In this document: positions 5,322 through 5,449 of the stretch, in pieces
Layout: each line of letters opens with the position of its first letter
Numbering within the stretch: the first letter of the stretch is position 1
Assembly (NCBI GenBank): GCA_025351205.1
Contig: JANXWI010000269.1
Location: 1-5,449 of the forward strand
Origin: Deinococcus sp.
Lineage (GTDB): Bacteria; Deinococcota; Deinococci; Deinococcales; Deinococcaceae
Reading direction: 5' to 3'
Length of the DNA: 5,449 bases
The notes under the pieces: model-generated
What the model was told of the DNA's origin: nothing
What the model saw: the letters and a program-made list of their open reading frames with translations, nothing else
Database searches by the model: none
Made by a program: the position numbers and the translations under genes

Positions 5322-5449
5322 ACCCGGCCAGCTTCCACACCCGTTCCGTCCTGACCGGGACGCCGCGCCCACCCTTGAAGTCATCAATCTCCGCAAAGTC
5401 TTCAGCGCCCGTGGCCGTCCGGACGTGGTGGCGGTGGGCGACGTGAGTT
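5299..5449 (+). CDS. DppF/OppF-type ABC importer ATPase (N-terminus, runs off window)
   Basis: ATG 5299 opens a frame of 50 codons that leaves the window. After a polar, proline-rich N-terminal stretch (MTRPSRTEPGQLPHPF, to about residue 30), the sequence LEVINLRKVFSARG (about 32-45) and VVAVGDVS (about 49-56 if continued) match the first beta strands of the second ATPase of Dpp/Opp importers (L-x-V-x-x-L-x-K-x-F...V-x-A-V-x-x-V-S). The Walker A motif lies beyond the window. The position right after the permease and permease-ATPase genes, with the excellent Shine-Dalgarno sequence, supports the second-ATPase role. It would pair with the DppD half of the fusion to form the ATPase heterodimer. 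Confidence 0.8.
   Translation, partial: MTRPSRTEPGQLPHPFRPDRDAAPTLEVINLRKVFSARGRPDVVAVGDVS

Noticed and set aside
4302..5396. Minus-strand frame of 364 codons across the ATPase region (and similar ones at 1489-2067, 2365-2985, 3512-4288)
   Set aside because: Such shadows are expected in GC-rich DNA. The plus strand carries all ABC motifs, and the minus translations are His/Arg/Gln-rich without motifs.

Overview
The window has two parts with visibly different base composition. Bases 1 to about 1354 are close to balanced in GC. Everything from about 1390 on is strongly GC-rich, with G/C third positions. The GC-rich part, a likely leaderless promoter, a small terminal-inverted-repeat element and the types of transport genes fit a Deinococcus-like bacterium. 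That assignment is an inference from style and gene content; no marker gene in the window proves it.

Left part (1-1354): three plus-strand reading frames are chained by ATGA stop/start overlaps. They are the 3' end of an unidentified protein (to 119), a protein of about 220 aa whose frame is broken at a run of eight C (116-776, intact reading frame 195-776), and an acidic-looking 193-aa protein (773-1354). I recognise no named family for the last two. The tight coupling, lower GC and isolation resemble a polymorphic-toxin/immunity-like or other accessory two-gene module, but function is unproven. A short remnant of a GC-rich gene end (1391-1492) follows at the composition boundary.

Middle (1493-2403): a probable promoter for leaderless transcription precedes a 167-aa membrane protein of the VIT1/CCC1 (DUF125) family, of the MbfA type but without the ferritin-like domain. 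The 351-base gap after it is mostly taken up by a 214-bp element (2140-2353) with perfect 14-bp terminal inverted repeats, flanking TA dinucleotides and internal direct repeats. It looks like a MITE or small non-coding repeat.

Right part (2410-5449): a peptide/nickel/oligosaccharide-type (Dpp/Opp) ABC importer operon. It holds a DppB-type permease (2410-3396), a DppC-type permease fused to a DppD-type ATPase (3393-5099), and the start of a DppF-type second ATPase (from 5299, running off the window). The two permease frames overlap by GTGA. The fusion gene is cut by an in-frame TAG at 5097-5099. The same frame continues to 5321 with a recognisable C-terminal oligopeptide-transporter domain containing four cysteines, and overlaps the dppF-type start. 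The stop therefore looks like a recent nonsense change, a sequencing error or a readthrough site. No solute-binding protein lies in the window, so the substrate cannot be assigned.
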